From: Effrenium voratum
Taxonomy: Eukaryota; Sar; Dinophyceae; Suessiales; Symbiodiniaceae
Direction: 5' to 3'
NCBI GenBank assembly: GCA_963377175.1
Contig: CAUJNA010003736.1
Coordinates: 200,399-264,398, forward strand
DNA: 64,000 nucleotides
Part shown: positions 1 through 10,843 of the stretch, in pieces
Layout of the letters: each line of letters opens with the position of its first letter
How positions within the stretch are numbered: position 1 is the stretch's first letter
Made by a program: the position numbers and the translations under genes
The notes under the pieces: model-generated
Told to the model about the DNA's origin: nothing
What the model saw: only the letters and a program-made list of their open reading frames with translations
Database searches by the model: none

Positions 1-2298
1 AATGACACAGGATTGAGCAGGCAGAAGTGTTCCTAGGGCTCGCTGCTTCAATGTGGACTGCTTTTGAGGTTTGGCAGTTTTGGCCGAAACCCTTTCGCCG
101 AGCCTTTGACGCATTCTGAGCGGCGCTGCCAAAGCGGGAAGCCGATTGGTGCAACGAACCGAGGTCAAGATGATCAAGGCTCTGATCTTCGTAGTCTTTT
201 CAGCGCAGTGGCTTGTCCCAAGTCTAAGATGGTTTCCCCTACCACCCAACTAAAGCTACCGCGACCCTGGGGTTGAATGGGATACGCAGCCAACATGTAG
301 CCACTATGTGGAACAAAATTATGCGGAGAAAGGTGTAACAGCCTCACAGTTTTATGCCGGCACCAAGGCACAAGCCACTGCAGAGAAGGACAGGGTACTG
401 CGGAATTGAGATGGATGTGCCAGATACATTGGAGGGTGCATGAAATCGGGGCGATTTCTTCATGCGACCCCTCAATCTAGCTGCATCTTGACAACAAGAG
501 CAAGAAGGCAGGGATTGATTTCGACATCAGGGTCACTTAGTGGAGTTCTCCGACCTATCTCCTCAATTTGGGTTCCCAATAAATTGTGGCATGAGCCAAC
601 TCCAAAATCGACGCTCATCTTGCAGGAGGGCACTCGCTTGGCACTGCTCCGCCTCTTGCTCTTTTCCGGCCCCATGGATGGCGCCTTTTGCATGGCGCCT
701 CGGTAGTACATGGCCACTTGCCGTACGGAGGGAATGCGATTCCTCGAAAGCGATGAAGCCCTGAGGATCAAGAATTCAACCGAAGGGTGTTGCTGAAAGG
801 CGGATTTTCTGCAACAATGTTGAGTTTGCTCAGAGAGAGAAAGAGAGAGAGGGAGAGAAAGGGAGAGAGAGATGATAGCTGCTTGCAGGCACCCAGCATG
901 TGCGGTGCGGGGAATGGTTTGACCACAGCCGATTTTAGGATCAATCCCGGAAAAATAAAGGTTATCTTTTCAGGTGTTTTCTTAGCTGAAGATCCTCCTC
1001 TAATTATAGCGGGACACCCCCGTACTGTGGATGGACGAACTCCTGCGCCGCTTTGAAACCATGGGCACCATGGTTTGTTGGTATTTAACAGGGGAATCAA
1101 TCATCATTCCAGGGGGTGCGAAATGGATTTCGTCCATCCACAGTGGTAATGATCCAGCGGTTAGTGGGGTCTTCCTGCGGCATCGCTTTGGGACTCCCTG
1201 GCATCACTTTGGGTGGAGATCTTTGAGGTGCTGGGCCTGTTGGGAGTGAGCCCGCAGCACTTCATGCTTGGCGCGGCTCTCAGATCCGATTGAAGACCTG
1301 GAGCCACTGTTTGGCAAGTTTGGTGGATCTTTTTGGAGTCCAAGCCATGAGGTTCATGAAGGCTTGTTATGCAGAGTCTTTTTCCGAGGGGTGCAACGTT
1401 TGCGCCTTTTTTTTCTTCCCCGCCTAGACGCGCACTGACCACTTTTCTTGCGGCCGGAGAGGGGTTCTCGAAGGGCAGCGCTGATCTTTGAACTGTGATG
1501 GTTGCCGCATGCAGGTCACACGTTGGCCTCGTGGAGGTTCTCGCTGGAATATGCGCAGCCCACAGATGCCAGTTTTGATCTCACAGCTGTGCTCAAGCAT
1601 GGCCTGCGTCTTGAGGCCTGTTTCGGAGCCATGCTGACGAATGGTTGGGGTGAGCAGGCTCGCATTCACACCTCGTCATTCTCTTGCCCGTGCAGGCTGT
1701 TCCCCAGGTTGGGACTCTTTGGTGCTCCTACAAAGGGTCAGGTTGTGGGCTACAACCACCCACTCCCCCCCCCCCCCCCCCGTTATTGTGGCTTTGCGCT
1801 AGGCCGAGTTGCTGGTCATCTTGCGGCTGGTTCTTGCGCTCATCTCGGCGCCGCGGCTTGCGGGTACTTTTGAGGAATTGAAGAGACGTGAACGGCTGCA
1901 TTCCTCGGCCGGGGGACTCGCCACCAGTCAAATGTAGGTCCCTTAGTTTTCCACGAGTGGCGATTCACACTGGAGCTGAAAAAGCAGGGGTTTTGGGTCC
2001 GCATGGTTGTCGCTGCTTAGGGGATCCTGGTTACAAGCTTCGCAGCCCCGGTCAGCGAGCAGCCGCCAGCTCAGATTGCGGCAGTTCCATCCAGATCCGT
2101 GGACATTGTCCGATTGGCGACTTGGAACAGAACAACAAAGCAGCAAGAACAAAACAGAACACAAAAGCAGAACACATGTGCCACCACGAACCCTGCTCAC
2201 ATCTGCTTGTTTGCTGTGCTTTAGTGCTATACATATATATATATACATAAACATATATATATATATATGCTCGCCCCCCCCCAAAAAAAAAAACATGT
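1..2298. other. Left flank of copy A, host-like, no gene recognised
   Basis: This GC-richer sequence recurs at 20808-23106 and, from position 466 onward, at 39494-41323. It holds a GA-rich microsatellite (831-871), a 17-base poly(C) run (1765-1781; 15 bases in the other two copies), an AT dinucleotide tract (about 2230-2268) and a C-run/A-run just before the element end. Open frames are short, overlap on both strands and show no recognisable domain, so I call no gene. Confidence 0.6.
1024..1144. repeat. 121-bp segment with perfect 16-bp terminal inverted repeats (MITE-like)
   Basis: ACTGTGGATGGACGAA at 1024-1039 is the exact reverse complement of 1129-1144. The interior contains a second hairpin (AACCATGG-GCA-CCATGGTT). 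The same structure is at 21831-21951 and 40052-40172. It could be a small non-autonomous inverted-repeat element or a structured host sequence. No target-site duplication is evident. Confidence 0.5.
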
Positions 2299-2514
2299 AG
2301 AAAAGGCTGATTTCAGGGGGTGGGGGGTAGATGGTTGCCTGTTCTGTTTTTTTATTTCACAATTCAACACGTGTTCTATCTTGTTCGTTTTTTCAAGGCA
2401 TATTTTGGGGGCAAGAAATAACGATATGAATGCGGTAACGAATTGATGATTTGGTCCCCTGTTTCGTTCCCGATTTCAACTTTTAGTTTTATTGATTGAA
2501 AGAGGTTAGACTTT
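2299..2514 (+). repeat. Left terminal inverted repeat, copy A
   Basis: This is the reverse complement, with small indels, of 62493-62688 at the right end of copy C. The main difference is a short extra stretch around 2355-2375 that the right copy lacks. It starts AGAAAAGG after ACATGT (2293-2298). Copy A has no right partner because its right end is deleted. Confidence 0.65.
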
Positions 2515-2789
2515 AAGTTGTTTAAAGGTCTGGGTCTTGAGGCCAAACGATTTTGCAACAAGCTTCAGCACAATTCAGGCATTGCTTGGCTCATTTGGCT
2601 TGTTCTTTGTTCATTTTTGCGCTGCATGTGTTGCTTCCGTTGCGGTGGCTTCATTCTCAGGGCACCATTGTAGGCTTGGTCAATCACATCAGTTCTCGCA
2701 CCGGCTATGCCCCTTCAGATTCAGAGTTTGACCCTTGGCTCGGACGTTCCGCCAAACCATGTGAAGCTTCATGGATCAAGTCATGAATC

Positions 2790-3719
2790 ATGTCTTTGGC
2801 TGCATTAGTTTCACCACTTCTTTACCAAGAGCTTTCCAGAACTCGATGCGCAGATGCTCTTAGCTGTTGGACATTGCCAAGCATCCCACTTACAGTCACA
2901 ACCTTTGTCTCAAGTCTTGCCATGCTACCGTGGCCGAAAGTGCGCCCGCGCGGTGGTGGCAAATGGTCAGACGCCAGCAGCATTCCAGGACGGATTTCCG
3001 CAAATGACTATGAGAAGTTTGTGCGGGAGAGGCTTTCGGGAAGCCAGCTTCAGCAATCCGAAGCGACCATCACAGCCCACCTCAGTCAAGATGCATGTGA
3101 GGCGCTCAACAAGTTGAAGCGCCAATCTGAGAGGGCATCAGCAGAAAGCTTGGGCGGGTTGTGGACAAAACTGTATTCGAGCACAACAGCCAACGACACA
3201 CCAGCAGAGGCAACTGCTGTCACGGACGTCGTAGTGAATGCAGAGCGAGACCTTTTACAGTCACTGGGTGAGAATTCGCAATTGCTATTCGGCAATCGGG
3301 TTGTTCCAGAAGGCACAGTTGTGGAATGTACGGTGGTTGCAGCCTTGTTCTTCATGAAGTGTCACCAGCTGGAACGGTTTCTAACGCTGGCGGCTGAGGC
3401 TGAGCGCTCCGTACCTGCCGTAGCAATGGTGGTGAATAAGCTGCCCATTGAGTGCGCAGAAGAGTGGGTCAATGCGATTCAGCATTATCCATTTCTCAAG
3501 AGGAAGTATGCGCAGGGTTTCTTTAGCTTAGTCTACGTTCCTCACACCTTGAACATTCGTCAGGTTCAACAACAAGTTCAGCAGGTTAGACAAGAAGTTC
3601 AACAAGAAGTTCAACGAGGGTTTCGCCTCCGTGACTTTGCCATTTTCCTCCTCATCATCTACAACATCCTGCTGCAAATCCAGCGTTGGAGTTCCCCATT
3701 GAGTAGTGGCGAATTGTGA
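2790..3719 (+). CDS. 309-residue ORF of unknown function with C-terminal coiled coil and membrane segment
   Basis: I recognise no family. The frame is open in all three copies, with only a few substitutions. The first ~45 residues are hydrophobic and Leu/Ser-rich. The middle (about 60-240) looks like an ordinary soluble helical domain with Glu/Gln-rich stretches. A Val/Gln-periodic segment (VQQQVQQVRQEVQQEV, about 252-275) predicts a coiled coil. It is followed by a hydrophobic stretch (FAIFLLIIYNILL) that could be a tail anchor. Base composition is GC-richer than the viral genes. It lies inside the left terminal repeat, so it may be captured host DNA or cargo. The start is the first ATG of the frame and is not otherwise supported. 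A spliced host gene is possible. Confidence 0.5.
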   Translation: MSLAALVSPLLYQELSRTRCADALSCWTLPSIPLTVTTFVSSLAMLPWPKVRPRGGGKWSDASSIPGRISANDYEKFVRERLSGSQLQQSEATITAHLSQDACEALNKLKRQSERASAESLGGLWTKLYSSTTANDTPAEATAVTDVVVNAERDLLQSLGENSQLLFGNRVVPEGTVVECTVVAALFFMKCHQLERFLTLAAEAERSVPAVAMVVNKLPIECAEEWVNAIQHYPFLKRKYAQGFFSLVYVPHTLNIRQVQQQVQQVRQEVQQEVQRGFRLRDFAIFLLIIYNILLQIQRWSSPLSSGEL

Positions 3720-4042
3720 GACCCTAGTGCAGAAATGGCGCAATCTGGTTTTGGAGAGGTTGACGCCCGCAGTGGGCGCAACTCTTTGCTATGACGCCGG
3801 TGCAGTCTTCATAAGGAGCTGAGATGTGGATAAACAAATGCGTAGCGAGAAAACATGTGGCCATCTTTGCGTCCTGATACTCCTCTGACTGCCCCAACAA
3901 GGACCAAGACCCAAACTGAGTATCAGTCATATCCGCGTAGGACTCAAGTGTCAAGGGAGCAAACAGCAGATCGGCGGACGAGTTTGCAATGGATTACGAT
4001 CGCCAAATTGTTCCCCAAATTTGGAATGGGGTGTCTACAATC

Positions 4043-4456
4043 AGGGGAACATCAGAGCACCATTCCCCACGGCATGACCCCCCGTTCCTCAAGGCAGGGG
4101 AACAGGGGAACATGTTCCCCAAGGCAGGGGAACAGGGGAACATTGTTCCCCAAGGCAGGGGAACAGGGGAACATTGTTCCCCAAGGCAGGGGAACAGGGA
4201 GCCCCAAAGTAGGGGAACAGGGAGCCCCAAAGTAGGGGAACAGGGAACCCCAAAGTAGGGGAACAGGGAGCCCCAAAGTAGGAGAACAGCGAACCCCAAA
4301 GTAGGGGAACAGGGAGCCCCAAAGTAGGGGAACAGGGAGCCCCAAAGTAGGGGAACAGCGAACCCCAAAGTAGGGGAACATCGAACCCCAAAGTAGGGGA
4401 ACAGCGAACCCCAAAGTAGGGGAACAGCGAACCCCAAGGCAGGGGACAGGGGAACA
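4043..4456. repeat. 23-bp minisatellite with embedded GGGGAACA/TGTTCCCC palindromes, copy A
   Basis: Tandem units of about 23 bp, of the form GGGAGCCCCAAAGTAGGGGAACA with small variants (AGC or AAC before CCCC, CGAAC instead of GGAGC), fill 4200-4440. They are preceded by longer ~31-bp units built from GGCAGGGGAACAG and GGGGAACATTGTTCCCC. A perfect 16-bp palindrome, GGGGAACATGTTCCCC, lies at 4105-4120. Because 23 is not a multiple of 3, all three minus-strand frames stay open across the array; these frames are not genes. Confidence 0.85.
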
Positions 4457-4544
4457 GAACCTTCCAAACCCACCCCATTTTTAGTAGTTCCCGCATCTGC
4501 TTTTCGCTGAGGTTGTGAAGTCATGCCCTTCATCGTCTTCAACG

Positions 4545-5270
4545 CTGACGGGTTCTAGGTTTTGGGCTGTGGGTGGGCTGGGAGGGTTTTGTGGTTTTGG
4601 GGCTTTTGTGTGTTACTGTTACAGGGAGGGTTCAAACAAGACACTTTGAAGGCTCAAGTGGAGAAGGGTTGAGTTTTTAGGGTTGTGGGTCAGGGGTTGA
4701 AAACAAAGATTTCAGGAGTAGTGTGAGCCACTGCTTAAACTAAACTTTGTGGGAGTGTCATTACCAATCCACCCCTTAAGAACTTGCAATGCAAATTCCC
4801 TCGCCCCTCACAACAACCCTAGCAACCCAACGACCCCAACCCAACCCACGCCCAAAAACCACAGCAACTCACAAAACCCCAACCCTGAACCCCACTGCGT
4901 GCGCCTTGTATGTCAGAAGACACCACCCTCCTCTTCTTCAAGGTCTTTTGGGTCGGGTGGGTCAGGTGGTTTCTCTTACAAACCTAAACCGTTGTGTAAG
5001 GTTAAACTCTCACCATTTTTTTGTTTCAATGTTTAAGCCCAAACCCATTTTGAAGGCTCCCTTCTCACCAACCCCGTAAATCTCAACAAACACATTCCCA
5101 TCAAAACAAGGGCAAAACCCACCATTTTTCAACTCCCTCAAAACCAACCAACATATAAACTTCAATGTTTTCAGTTTCAATCTCATCCCCAAACCCACAT
5201 TTCAAGTTTGAGCCCCAACCCCAACCCAAACAACCCACCCAACCAAAACAACCATACCAACCGAACCTGT
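4545..5270. repeat. Strand-skewed tract: G/T-rich then C/A-rich, copy A
   Basis: From 4545 to about 4720 the plus strand is G/T-rich with GGGTTTTG-like words. From about 4787 to 5270 it is C/A-rich with CCCAACCC-like words. The composition flips around 4750. No recognisable gene is present. The AT-rich viral sequence begins just after it, near 5275. The same tract is at 25353-26078 and 43606-44331. Confidence 0.5.
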
Positions 5271-5410
5271 CCCTGAAAATAATTCTATTAATTTCATATT
5301 ATTAGAACTATTTAGATATGAATATGTTTATTTACATATCGCCGGTGTTTGTCGCTTCGCTCGTGCCTTCTTATATCACATTTCCTGAAAACACCGCCAC
5401 ATTCAATAAT

Positions 5411-5900
5411 TTATTTTCTTTTTTCTAGTATTGTTTCTTTGTTTTGGTGGTAATGCTCCCTACTTTTGTCACATATATGTTCTTTGTTCTTTTCAGAGTA
5501 TTCCTTCCTCATATGTTGGTAATGTTCTTTATTATCCTCTTTCCACTCATTAAAAGTTCTTCCAGCAACACATCTATTAAACCAGTCAGTATTTTTAATG
5601 TAATAACCTTCTCTTTTAAGTAATTCTTCTCGACTTTCACACGGGGTAGTTTTCTATTAATTCAGTCTTACAGTTTTCCACTCCATACTCATCAAACAAT
5701 AAGCCACAAGTTGTTTTAGTGTTCCATTCCTCTGCTTTCTTATGATTTTGCCTATGTCTTGCAATTCTTTGACTTAAGTTTTCACAGGTGCTTCCAATGT
5801 AGCATTTGTTATAACCAATATCTGTTACTTGGTAAATCTTCGCCGCATTTCTATATTTACTGCTCTCCATAAATAACATAATGTATCTTCTCTTTAACAC
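5411..5900 (-). pseudogene. GIY-YIG endonuclease, frameshifted (copy A)
   Basis: The first 87 codons (5637-5900) carry the GIY-YIG core: KIYQVTDIGYNKCYIGST, then an Arg/His helix (QRIARHRQNHK) and a conserved YGVENCKTELIE strand. The family makes single-strand nicks or double-strand cuts through a Tyr/Arg/Glu active site and is common in large DNA viruses and their parasites. The frame then breaks in a run of four C (plus-strand G 5643-5646). An open +1 frame continues to the stop at 5411-5413 with a Trp/Lys-rich helical tail, giving about 163 codons in total. The same frameshift is in all three copies, so it predates the amplification. It is the most distal gene of the minus-strand block and overlaps the polymerase end by 7 bases. 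Confidence 0.75.
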
Positions 5901-8900
5901 AGTTTGTGATGACCATATAGTAATGAAGTAAAAGTATCATAATAATATATTAAATTCTCATAATTACTGAGTGATTGTTTTACTTGAGACATTGAATATA
6001 TTTGATGAGATTTACTCCTAATAAAATTATATGTTATTTCGTGTTTTTTGTTGTGATGCAGTGCTTCGTGGTAGTTCTGATAGGTCAGTTCCTTCTTCAC
6101 CTTGTGCTTGACGACGCCTTTGGATTTCCTGTGTTCCTCATTCTCGCCGTGGATTGTGAAAGCATAGGATTTAGGTTTCAACCCGATAAATCTAGTAATG
6201 ATTTTTCCGTTGACTTCATCTTTGTACATTCCTAAGACCTTCTTATTTGTTGTGTCATGGCACGGATGTTCAACAGGATAATCGCTAAAATCCATATGTT
6301 GCTTGATACCTTGAAAATCCTTGTAGACATCATCAGTGAAGGTTTGGATTACATAGCTGTCAGTATCTGTATATATCAATTTGATGTTTTCGTTGTATTT
6401 CTTTTTCAACACACCATAGTAAAACTCATACATATGTAATTTACTCAAATCCAACATTGTCATTCCTAAGAATATGGGTTTATCAAGTTTCAAAACCGAC
6501 TTTGTTTTTTCCACTCCTACCATATTTTAATTAATGATATTTTTTTTGAATGTAGGATTATTCACACACTTTTCATATCTAACATCATTATCTACCAATT
6601 CGAAATCCATATGCTTTCTCTTGTCTTCCATAGTTTTTCCATACACCGCGTTATTCATTAATTTAAACAAATCCTTCTCAAAGTCGCTCTTCGCTTCTTT
6701 CCTCTTACCAGTGTTGAAGTCAATCCACGGTTTCAACCAAGCCCTCTGTTGAAATTTTATTATCCTATGAACCTTGGTGAGTTTCATACCCATTTTTAGA
6801 TAATACTGTAAAGTCTTGATATGAACAACATATTTTTCTTTATCTTTCAAATTTAATATTAACTTGCTGGTTTTCTCGTCCTTCGGTTCTTTGTTTCCAT
6901 AGTAGATTTTGTAGATTTCCTTTTGATAGTCTGACAACATATTAGCATTGACATTCATTATTTCCGGTGCTAGTGGATAGTCCGAATGGTAGTCATGTAG
7001 TGTTTCTGGATATTCCAAATCCACTTCAAGGATGAAACCATACTCATCTTTTTCATCCCACTTTTCAATGTTAGGTGTTTTCTTTGTCCATTTGATGTTC
7101 TTTAAAGGCAATTTTTGAGACATCGCCAGACCATACAGATTGTTAGCATCTAAGTAATTGATATAACTTGACGGTTTACTTTCATCAAAGGCTTCATCCA
7201 TATACTTATTGTTAGCCACAGCCAGTTTATGACTGACCTGACACATACCTCCTCTCATTCCCTGTTCAACCATCTCATACATTTCTTTATCGTGTAACTG
7301 TTCAATTTCAACACCTGTTTTCAACAACATAGCTTCCCAAGCGAAGTTAGGAAGTGTATAATAGTGTGCGGGGTCCAAACCGTAGTATTCCATACATAAG
7401 TCTCTAAAGTTTTCAAAAACATCAGTCAATAATAAAACATCGGTTCTCAAATACAAATCGTGATATTGTCCTAATGTTCTGATACCGAAGTGTTTCCAAA
7501 CCTTTTGTGCCCTTTCATAATCTTTGTCGTTGACATGTTCCTCACTTAATTTACTGTAGAACGCTTCTTTTGGCGGTAAGTTTCTTTCAGTAAATCTGTC
7601 AAAACTATCAAACTAGTCATAAGGATAAATCCCCTTGTCAGTCAACAAGTCCAAATCTTCATCGGTTTTAACATATGGATTTCTAACACTGTATCTAAAA
7701 TTGTTCTTCCAGTTCTCACGCCTTTTATCATCTTCATACTTACTCAACTTTACCAACTTATCCAACGAAGACGATAAGAAGCTAAAACTGTCCTTGAAAC
7801 AAAGGTTTTTAAAACCAAAGGTTATGAACTTCTCGCTGTTCTGTGCGATGCAATCGATTTTAGCATTCTTGCTCAGTTCGTGTGCCTTGTTGATGATTAA
7901 GTGAGCGTCATAGTTTTTAAGGTTATGAAGGAAGACTGGTATTTTATAATATCTCATACTAAAAGCAAGATTACAATCATCATGAGCACAACCTCTATAT
8001 TTACCAGTAAAATGGCAATGGTCACGAACCTTCTTATCTCCTTCCTGAAAGCCCTTTCCACAAACGAAGCACTTAGTGGCAGTGTCAAAATCTGTTTTAT
8101 CGTCCTCAGTCATGATTTTCTCTTTCACTTCCTTCATTTTCTTTATGACATCCTGTCTGACTTCATTCATTTTCTCAACGAACTTATCCATACAATCTTC
8201 GCCTCTGTATAAATAGGGCTCACTGCTTCCAGTGATGGCATTGACTACATTAATCATAAAACCACAAGGGCGATGATTTTGATACGATGTTGTTGTCGCT
8301 TTTGTCGATTTGCTTTTAACATCAATGGGCACTGTTAAACATTCAAAGTCGGCATATATTACATAAGGTGCTTTCAGTTTCTTAAAATGGTTCTTAAATT
8401 CAATGGTAGCTCCTACCTCTGGCATTTCTATTTGTTGTCCTTCAACCGCTAGACAACCCTGTTGTTCGTGTTGTTTTAATAACTATTCTGACTTGAAACC
8501 GTGTGAGCACGTCCTACAATGATGTTTTTTCCTATTTGTTTGTTGGTTTGGCTTCCCATCAACTTGTTATAGTTCTTGATGTAGACATAGTGCGAGTTGG
8601 CATTGTCTCCAGTCAGCTTTATTAAATCAATCTTTTGTTGTGCTTGGGGGTTGTTGCTTCTTTTGTATAATAAAATTGTTTTACTATTGGCATCAGGATT
8701 GATGTAATAAACATTGACCGATATGTGTTTGTTCTGTTCTTCAAATTGTTCAATCTCATCATTGCCTACAGGAAAGTTTATATTGTCCCATTTAATAGAC
8801 TTGTCACCTTTGGTGCCTTCCTTCGTCGGGTCATCAACATACTTTTTATAATGATACATATCACAGGGATGGTCCTTTTTGTATAGCTCGTAAAAACCAC

Positions 8901-9495
8901 ATTGAACAGAATATTTGAAACACAACTCATCATCGTTTTTAATATTGATACAAGCCCTTTTGTTCGCTACCCAGTCGGGCAATGGAATATAAGAAGAGCC
9001 ACGGGTAGGATTGTATTTGTCATAACTTATCACCAACCTTCCAACTTTAAGAAGAACAAGACCGGATTGAATGAATTCGGCTATCTCAATTTGAACCTCT
9101 ATGTCGTGGGCTATGTTGTTTAAAACACTGTTTATCTCTTCAGGGTTATGGACATTGTATCTCCTACTTGTCAGCCTTCGTCGTATCTCTTCGTTGTCAG
9201 TGTTCTTTAACGACAAATCCACTTCAACAATGATTTTCATATTTGGGTTTCTGTTAAGGAATTCTACCATTCGTTGCTTCTGATATTTTACGTATGATAA
9301 GCCTTTCATTCCTTTCAATCTTATATCACTAACCGAATATGTATTGGCGTAGCCTTTGAAGGCTTGCTGTTCATCTGTGATTTTGGATTTGAAACGCTTG
9401 ACATAATCCTGTAAGGGTCTTCCTCGTGTTAGTTTGATGAAGCTAGCCCCTTTCATAAAAAGACTATGTTTTCTGTAACCATCGCTTCTCGCCAC
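5894..9495 (-). pseudogene. Protein-primed family B DNA polymerase, Polinton type, broken (copy A)
   Basis: The encoded fragments give the full Polinton order. First comes an N-terminal region containing ACINIKNDDELCF and YVYIKNYNKLM. A Cys/His finger follows, then Exo I (YADFECLT), a second finger (CFVCGKGF...DHCHFTGKYRG) and Exo II (HNLKNYDAH). The polymerase motifs are A (YLDANNLYG), B (KLMNNAVYG) and C (YTDTDS), and the C-terminus ends in LLYGHHKL. The enzyme would replicate the linear viral genome from a protein primer. Breaks: a 1-base deletion near 8540, TAG at 8483-8485, TAG at 7613-7615, and TAA at 6527-6529 between motifs B and C. The last break occurs in every copy and is followed two codons later by an ATG. 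The first codon of the N-terminal frame is GTG; an internal ATG lies 13 codons in, so the true start is unclear. Confidence 0.9.
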
Positions 9496-9670
9496 TTCCT
9501 TTAGTTAGTCTGGTATTCAACACCTTCGAAGCGGGTTTGTTCTTATTGTATCTGTAGGTCTTGTCTCCTATTTTGAGTTTTTGTGTTTGTTTCCCTTCTT
9601 TTTGTATTAGTTCGCCTTGTTGACTTTTTGCAATGAAATCTATGATTTTTTCTTCTGACACTGACACCAT
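9464..9670 (-). CDS. 68-residue ORF overlapping the polymerase N-terminus (copy A)
   Basis: This short Lys-rich protein starts at an ATG preceded by an AT-rich TATA-like stretch. It overlaps the 5' end of the polymerase frame by 32 bases in another frame. It is identical in all copies (30271-30477, 48526-48732). The polymerase frame has no ATG of its own here and a stop four codons upstream of its GTG. This ORF may therefore be the original N-terminus of the polymerase, separated by a frameshift, rather than an independent gene. Confidence 0.45.
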   Translation of the reverse strand: MVSVSEEKIIDFIAKSQQGELIQKEGKQTQKLKIGDKTYRYNKNKPASKVLNTRLTKGSGEKRWLQKT

Positions 9671-9770
9671 ATATCTATACTCTATATTATATATAGTAAA
9701 TATTTCTTTAAGTAGTTTTGGGTAGGGGTTGCCTGTTGGAGAAACTGGGCTCTGGGTTGAAACTCAACGC

Positions 9771-9804
9771 ATTAATCTTATTAATGAGTTTTAATAAGAT
9801 TAAT
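9771..9804. terminator. 13-bp stem / 8-base loop downstream of the 327-codon zinc-finger gene
   Basis: ATTAATCTTATTA at 9771-9783 pairs perfectly with 9792-9804. It lies 3' of the minus-strand gene ending at 9832. Hairpins at transcript ends are known from some large DNA viruses and virophages, so a 3'-end signal is a reasonable inference. Copies at 30578-30611 and 48833-48866 are unchanged. Confidence 0.4.
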
Positions 9805-9831
9805 GATTTATCCTTTCATAAAGGGGGGCTT

Positions 9832-10815
9832 TTAGTTTTTATCGCATACATTGCTTTTCTTGTGTTTGGATAGGTTGGTCTTGCTTGATATCGTCCTTCC
9901 GCAGTCCTCGCAGGTATAAGGCTGTTTTAGGTTTTTGTTGTAGTAGTTCTGGTGGTAGGTCTTCTGGTCGTCCTTCCATCTCATTAGTTGGTCGTCGCTC
10001 TCGCTAACCTTCTCGCTCATTCTCTGTAAGACTAAGTCGTTTTCCGCTTTCATAAGTTCAACCATTACATCAAATTCGTCATTTGTATCTCTCTGTTTTC
10101 TATTTCCATTAATGAAAATTCCTGTCATTTTTACTATATTATCACGTTTTCTCTTTGACCAGAAAGAAACCCTCGGTTGTTCTTCTTCTTGTTCTCGCGA
10201 TTGTTCTGATGAAGTGGATGACTTCTTACCTCGTTGGAATAATTCAAACACACTCTTGTCTTCTCCGCCTAAGAATAAGTTTCTCAATGACTTTATTTCT
10301 CGACTTTCCTCTTTCTTCTCTTCCTCTTTCTCAGTTGATGCTGACGATGATGATGTTAAATGAAGACTTTGTAAATCTTCCTGCTTTTCGTCTGACTGTT
10401 TTAAATCATTATCTTTTACACCTTCTGGTTCATCTTCTGACTTTCTATTTTCCTCACTCTTGTCTGTAATTACATCACTGAATTTTTCATCATCTAACTC
10501 CTTTGCTACATATCGCGTTGTTTGTGTATCTGCCTCATTGTTTTCATACATCTGTGATGTTGGCGGTATTTCATCAAACATTTCTGGCGTCAATTCGTGC
10601 AATAAAACTTGTTTATCAGTTTGAACCCTAGCATTCAACCGTAGTCTCCTGTCGTATATTGAAAGGTCACAATCGTCAAAGTCTATATCGTTAATTGATG
10701 TGTCAAATGCCCGTCTTTCGGGGATGATTTCAATTTTCAATCTGTGCATCATCGCTTCTTTCAGCATTTCATCAAACGTTTTCCTTCTTCTTAATCCATA
10801 ATATTTATCTGACAT
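9832..10815 (-). CDS. 327-residue acidic protein with C-terminal C2HC zinc finger (copy A)
   Basis: No family is recognised. The N-terminus is basic (YYGLRRRKTFDEMLKEAMM). The middle is long, low-complexity and acidic, rich in Glu/Ser/Lys and probably disordered. The last ~28 residues form a finger, CEDCGRTISSKTNLSKHK followed by a final Cys. The finger suggests nucleic-acid or protein binding. The word FDEMLKEAM resembles YDELLKETL in the next gene upstream. The gene is 28 bases downstream of the 321-codon gene on the same strand and is open in all three copies. Confidence 0.7.
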   Translation of the reverse strand: MSDKYYGLRRRKTFDEMLKEAMMHRLKIEIIPERRAFDTSINDIDFDDCDLSIYDRRLRLNARVQTDKQVLLHELTPEMFDEIPPTSQMYENNEADTQTTRYVAKELDDEKFSDVITDKSEENRKSEDEPEGVKDNDLKQSDEKQEDLQSLHLTSSSSASTEKEEEKKEESREIKSLRNLFLGGEDKSVFELFQRGKKSSTSSEQSREQEEEQPRVSFWSKRKRDNIVKMTGIFINGNRKQRDTNDEFDVMVELMKAENDLVLQRMSEKVSESDDQLMRWKDDQKTYHQNYYNKNLKQPYTCEDCGRTISSKTNLSKHKKSNVCDKN

Positions 10816-10843
10816 ATTTAATTCTTATAGATTTTGTTTGTTT

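Noticed and set aside
4043..4456. Possible CRISPR-like array
   Set aside because: The units are contiguous with no unique spacers, and the context is eukaryotic.
3994..4542. Three overlapping minus-strand frames (182, 135 and 120 codons) of VPLLWGSLFPYFG-type repeats
   Set aside because: They are the three frames of the 23-bp minisatellite, all open because 23 is not divisible by 3; the same peptide appears in each. Not genes.
6002..6439. Hydrophobic plus-strand frames within the polymerase region
   Set aside because: Antisense to conserved polymerase sequence; no independent support.
10112..10469. Plus-strand Ser/Leu-rich frames opposite the acidic proteins
   Set aside because: Low-complexity shadows of Glu/Asp/Ser-rich coding on the other strand.
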